Origin: Bacteroidota bacterium
GTDB lineage: Bacteria; Bacteroidota; Bacteroidia; Bacteroidales; VadinHA17
NCBI GenBank assembly: GCA_025350595.1
Contig: JANXXP010000197.1
Location: 1-41,706, forward strand
Length of the DNA: 41,706 nucleotides
Direction of reading: 5' to 3'
Each line of letters opens with the position of its first letter. Positions within the stretch are counted from its first letter, which is position 1. This document shows, piece by piece, positions 40,238 through 41,706 of the stretch. The notes under the pieces were generated by a model. It did not search any database. It was not told the DNA's origin and worked only from the letters and a program-made list of their open reading frames with translations. A program made the position numbers and the translations under genes.

Positions 40238-41706
40238 ATGAAGAAGTCCATAAAATCAATATTATTTTTAAGTGCAATTTTGCTGATTTCGACACTTAAA
40301 GGGTACACACAAGAATTATTTAATGTTGTAGTTACAAATAAACCCGCCCTCTCAGTTGAAAAAATTGTACTGGCGGATAGCAGTACTTATACATTGCAAA
40401 AAAGCAAACCGCTTTACAGCTTTTTACTTAATGAGAAACATTTCAATTCATCGGATGTCAGTTCATTAAAGACTGAAGATCAATATTCTCAGACCTATGA
40501 TAATAGAATTAAAGTAACATTTAAAAATGCCCAACCATCTGTTGCAGGATGGAAAGGGGAAATAACTTTTGAAAATATTGGAAAGGATACTGTCTCAATA
40601 AGTAATGTTGTTCCATTTGGAGTGGAGGGATTAGTTTATATCACAGGGAAAGGGCCATCAGATCTTGCCAGAGCTTGTTTATTTCGTCCTGGTTATCGTC
40701 CCGTCAGGGTTATTCTTCCTGACAACGCCTGGGAATTGGGGTATTCCTCTTTTACTGCAGGGAAGGATATATCAGTCTGCGCACTTACCCGCAGGGTTAA
40801 AGTGGAAGGAGGACAAAAGCAGAGATACACCACTGTACTACCTCCGAATGCAAGAGTAACATATTCATTTTATGCTGATGTTTTCAGGGGAGAATGGCAG
40901 AATGGACTTCGCCTGATGTTCAGAGACCGATACTTGTACGATCTGGATAAGTTTGACAACACTATGTTTGAAAGACCTGATCTGTCATGGATAAAAGAGA
41001 GCTACCTGATAATTCTCCAAATGGCTTGGGACAGAGAATTTTATGACAGAACCACAGGAAAATATACCTATCTGGATGTACTAAAAAAAGAAACTGAACT
41101 TTTCGGAAATGTTGATGTGTTTGGAATATGGCCGACCTGGCCACGACTCGGTCTTGACCAGCGTAACCAATGGGACCTGTACAGAGATCTGCCTGGAGGA
41201 ACTGGACAGTTAAAAACCTTCTCCGGATTATCCCATCAATTAGGAACCCGCTTCTTTATTGCTTATAATCCATGGGATAACAGCACCAGAAAAGAAGATC
41301 ATTATAAAGGGATGGCTCAGCTTATCAGAGAAACAGATGCCGATGGTGTTGTGCTTGATACAAAAGGCAGCTCAAGTTTTGAGTTGCAGGCAGCTGCCGA
41401 TAGTGTAAAAAAGGGAGTGGTTATGTATTCTGAGGGAATGGCAATTACCAAAGATATGCCTGGTATAGTCTCTGGACGGGTTCATAATGCCATTTTCCTG
41501 AGCCCGGAACTAAATCTTAATAAGTTAATTAAACCTGATTTTTCTATTTTCAGAGTGTGTGATGTAGGGGAGGATCTGATTCATAGAGAAATAGCAGTAG
41601 CATTCTTTAATGGTTATGGAACTGAATTAAATATGTTCCGTCCGGGTGGACGTGATGAAAATTACAGGAATGATCTTGATTACCTTGCTAAAACTACCTT
41701 TATCCT
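40238..41706 (+). CDS. Start of a large exported protein, possibly a TIM-barrel glycoside hydrolase (partial)
   Basis: An open frame runs from ATG 40238 to the end of the window (at least 489 codons) without a stop. The N-terminus is a signal peptide (MKKSIKSILFLSAILLIST, cleaved near GYTQ). The first 240 residues look like a beta-sandwich. From about 250 the text reads as a barrel: FGIWPTWPRLGLDQRNQWD, then RFFIAYNPWDN, DADGVVLDTKGSS (possible catalytic Asp) and GVVMYSEGMA (possible catalytic Glu). Alternating strands with an Asp and a Glu at strand ends fit a retaining alpha-glycosidase-type fold. I do not recognise the family, and the C-terminus is missing. Confidence 0.8.
   Translation, partial: MKKSIKSILFLSAILLISTLKGYTQELFNVVVTNKPALSVEKIVLADSSTYTLQKSKPLYSFLLNEKHFNSSDVSSLKTEDQYSQTYDNRIKVTFKNAQPSVAGWKGEITFENIGKDTVSISNVVPFGVEGLVYITGKGPSDLARACLFRPGYRPVRVILPDNAWELGYSSFTAGKDISVCALTRRVKVEGGQKQRYTTVLPPNARVTYSFYADVFRGEWQNGLRLMFRDRYLYDLDKFDNTMFERPDLSWIKESYLIILQMAWDREFYDRTTGKYTYLDVLKKETELFGNVDVFGIWPTWPRLGLDQRNQWDLYRDLPGGTGQLKTFSGLSHQLGTRFFIAYNPWDNSTRKEDHYKGMAQLIRETDADGVVLDTKGSSSFELQAAADSVKKGVVMYSEGMAITKDMPGIVSGRVHNAIFLSPELNLNKLIKPDFSIFRVCDVGEDLIHREIAVAFFNGYGTELNMFRPGGRDENYRNDLDYLAKTTFI

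Overview
The window looks like chromosomal DNA of a member of the Bacteroidota, probably an anaerobic or environmental Bacteroidales/Marinilabiliales-type lineage. The evidence is: moderately AT-rich DNA; several promoters of the Bacteroidota type (TTTG or TTG, a spacer of about 18-23 nt, then TAnnTTTG) just upstream of genes; few Shine-Dalgarno sequences; many lipoproteins; and family architectures typical of the phylum, namely a NagZ-serine hydrolase fusion, a NagB-PIG-L fusion, FKBP lipoproteins and an AddAB-type helicase/nuclease pair. I see no phage, insertion sequence or CRISPR array. The species cannot be named from the sequence alone.

Region 1 (1-176): the 3' end of one tRNA-Leu-like gene, a complete tRNA-Leu(GAG), and a strong intrinsic terminator.

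Region 2 (201-13077) is the most coherent part: a divergent peptidoglycan (muropeptide) salvage island. Leftward from 4862 run a BadF/BadG-type amino-sugar kinase, the MurNAc-6-phosphate etherase MurQ, and an exported NagZ-type glucosaminidase fused to a beta-lactamase-fold serine hydrolase. Rightward from 5214 run a NagB-like deaminase fused to a PIG-L deacetylase, an NlpC/P60 lipoprotein peptidase with SH3-like segments, an L-Ala-D/L-Glu epimerase with a Tat-like leader, a NagX/DUF5009-type membrane protein, an AmgK-like anomeric sugar kinase and a MurU-like nucleotidyltransferase. Together they could hydrolyse muropeptides outside the cytoplasm, import the sugars and send MurNAc either to catabolism (kinase, MurQ, PIG-L, NagB) or directly to UDP-MurNAc (AmgK, MurU). 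Having both routes in one island is the main biological point of the window.

Region 3 (13074-20642): a TrkH potassium transporter subunit; a carboxy(nor)spermidine dehydrogenase plus decarboxylase pair for polyamine synthesis behind a clear promoter; a short-chain dehydrogenase; and an EamA exporter overlapping an exported M1 aminopeptidase.

Region 4 (20654-30790): tRNA thiolase MnmA, then divergently an AddA-type helicase-nuclease, a radical SAM protein and an AddB-type nuclease in one tight run, then a potassium-channel-like protein with eighteen 12-residue repeats.

Region 5 (30793-41706): lumazine synthase with a TPR membrane protein, RecF with a DUF721/DciA-like protein, an unrecognised transglutaminase-like protein, Ndk, a DHH phosphoesterase with two FKBP lipoproteins, an RsmI-family methyltransferase, a PhnP-like metallo-hydrolase, a small lipoprotein, and the start of a large exported protein that runs off the window. 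Short intergenic repeats recur through the window: a hairpin-forming family with at least seven recognisable copies, two larger palindromes, an inverted-repeat spacer and a perfect heptamer array.
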